Shown: positions 63,997 through 64,000 of the stretch, one piece after another | Layout of the letters: each line of letters begins with the position of its first letter | Position numbering within the stretch: position 1 is the stretch's first letter | DNA from: Escherichia boydii | Lineage (GTDB): Bacteria; Pseudomonadota; Gammaproteobacteria; Enterobacterales; Enterobacteriaceae | Direction of reading: 5' to 3' | Assembly (NCBI GenBank): GCA_041890495.1 | Contig: CP169086.1 | Coordinates: 4,588,001-4,652,000, forward strand | Length of the DNA stretch: 64,000 bases | The notes under the pieces: generated by a model | What the model was told of the DNA's origin: nothing | Database searches by the model: none | The model's input: only the letters and a program-made list of their open reading frames with translations | Translations under genes and position numbers: made by a program

Positions 63997-64000
63997 ATGA
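63997..64000 (+). CDS. mltA: Start codon of the next gene, probably mltA (cut by the window end)
   Basis: GAAGAAGAG is followed by ATG at 63997–63999, and the window ends one base later. In E. coli the gene in this place, divergent from metZWV, is mltA (membrane-bound lytic murein transglycosylase A). The name rests only on gene order and on the leader sequence resembling that of K-12. Confidence 0.45.

Overview
The window is a chromosomal segment of an Enterobacterales bacterium with a backbone most like Enterobacter or a close relative (Lelliottia, Leclercia). The gene order yqeG–yqeF–kduI–kduD–araE–ygeA–lysR–lysA–galR–omrA/B–aas–lplT–tas–ygdR–mutH–rppH–ptsP–lgt–thyA–ppdA–ppdB–ygdB–ppdC–recC–ptrA–recB–recD–argA–amiC–metZWV is essentially that of Escherichia coli around 61–64 min. 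Most backbone proteins (MutH, GalR, Aas, LysA, PpdA) are clearly diverged from E. coli. Identifications and E. coli comparisons come from recognising family sequences by eye and from memory; no database search was run.

Layout. (1) 1–4.26 kb is AT-rich accessory DNA with two LuxR-type regulators, an unrecognised small gene, an IprA-like regulator cut by an in-frame stop, and about 1 kb of decayed DNA. (2) 4.26–12.26 kb is a nine-gene chaperone–usher (pi/Mrp-type) fimbrial operon: major pilin, second subunit, usher, chaperone, four minor pilins and a two-domain tip adhesin with two G7 tracts. (3) 12.58–19.07 kb, on the minus strand, is an iron/organophosphate-type ABC importer (ATPase, fused double permease, binding protein) next to a CitA/DcuS-type sensor kinase and its response regulator. 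(4) 19.37–24.77 kb holds yjdI–yjdJ, a DUF4760 membrane protein with an attenuator-like leader, yqeG, a PACE efflux pump divergent from a LysR regulator, and yqeF. (5) 25.0–31.4 kb holds kduI, kduD, araE, fepE/wzz, ygeA and lysR. (6) 31.5–41.6 kb holds lysA, an extra LacI regulator and a GNAT gene, galR, the OmrA/B sRNA, aas, lplT, tas, ygdR and mutH. (7) 42.25–64.0 kb holds rppH–ptsP–lgt–thyA, the prepilin-like genes, the recC–ptrA–recB–recD block, argA, amiC, three initiator tRNA-Met genes and the first bases of a gene that is probably mltA.

The most striking feature is a mosaic. As far as I can recall the K-12 sequence, several tracts look nearly identical to E. coli K-12 (end of araE; rppH to the thyA stop codon; middle of recC; all of ptrA and most of recB; recD from about residue 265 through argA, amiC and the tRNAs). 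They alternate abruptly with diverged Enterobacter-like sequence inside single genes. All the single-base frameshifts I found (araE, recC, ptrA, at least eleven in recB) fall inside these tracts. This suggests either a chimeric assembly, in which gaps were filled from low-quality E. coli reads, or introgression followed by decay or sequencing error. I favour the artefact, but read coverage must decide. I did not find a clearly new biological system. The best candidates for new biology are the leader-peptide/terminator unit in front of the DUF4760 gene, the homopolymer tracts in the adhesin, and the ABC importer–sensor kinase locus.
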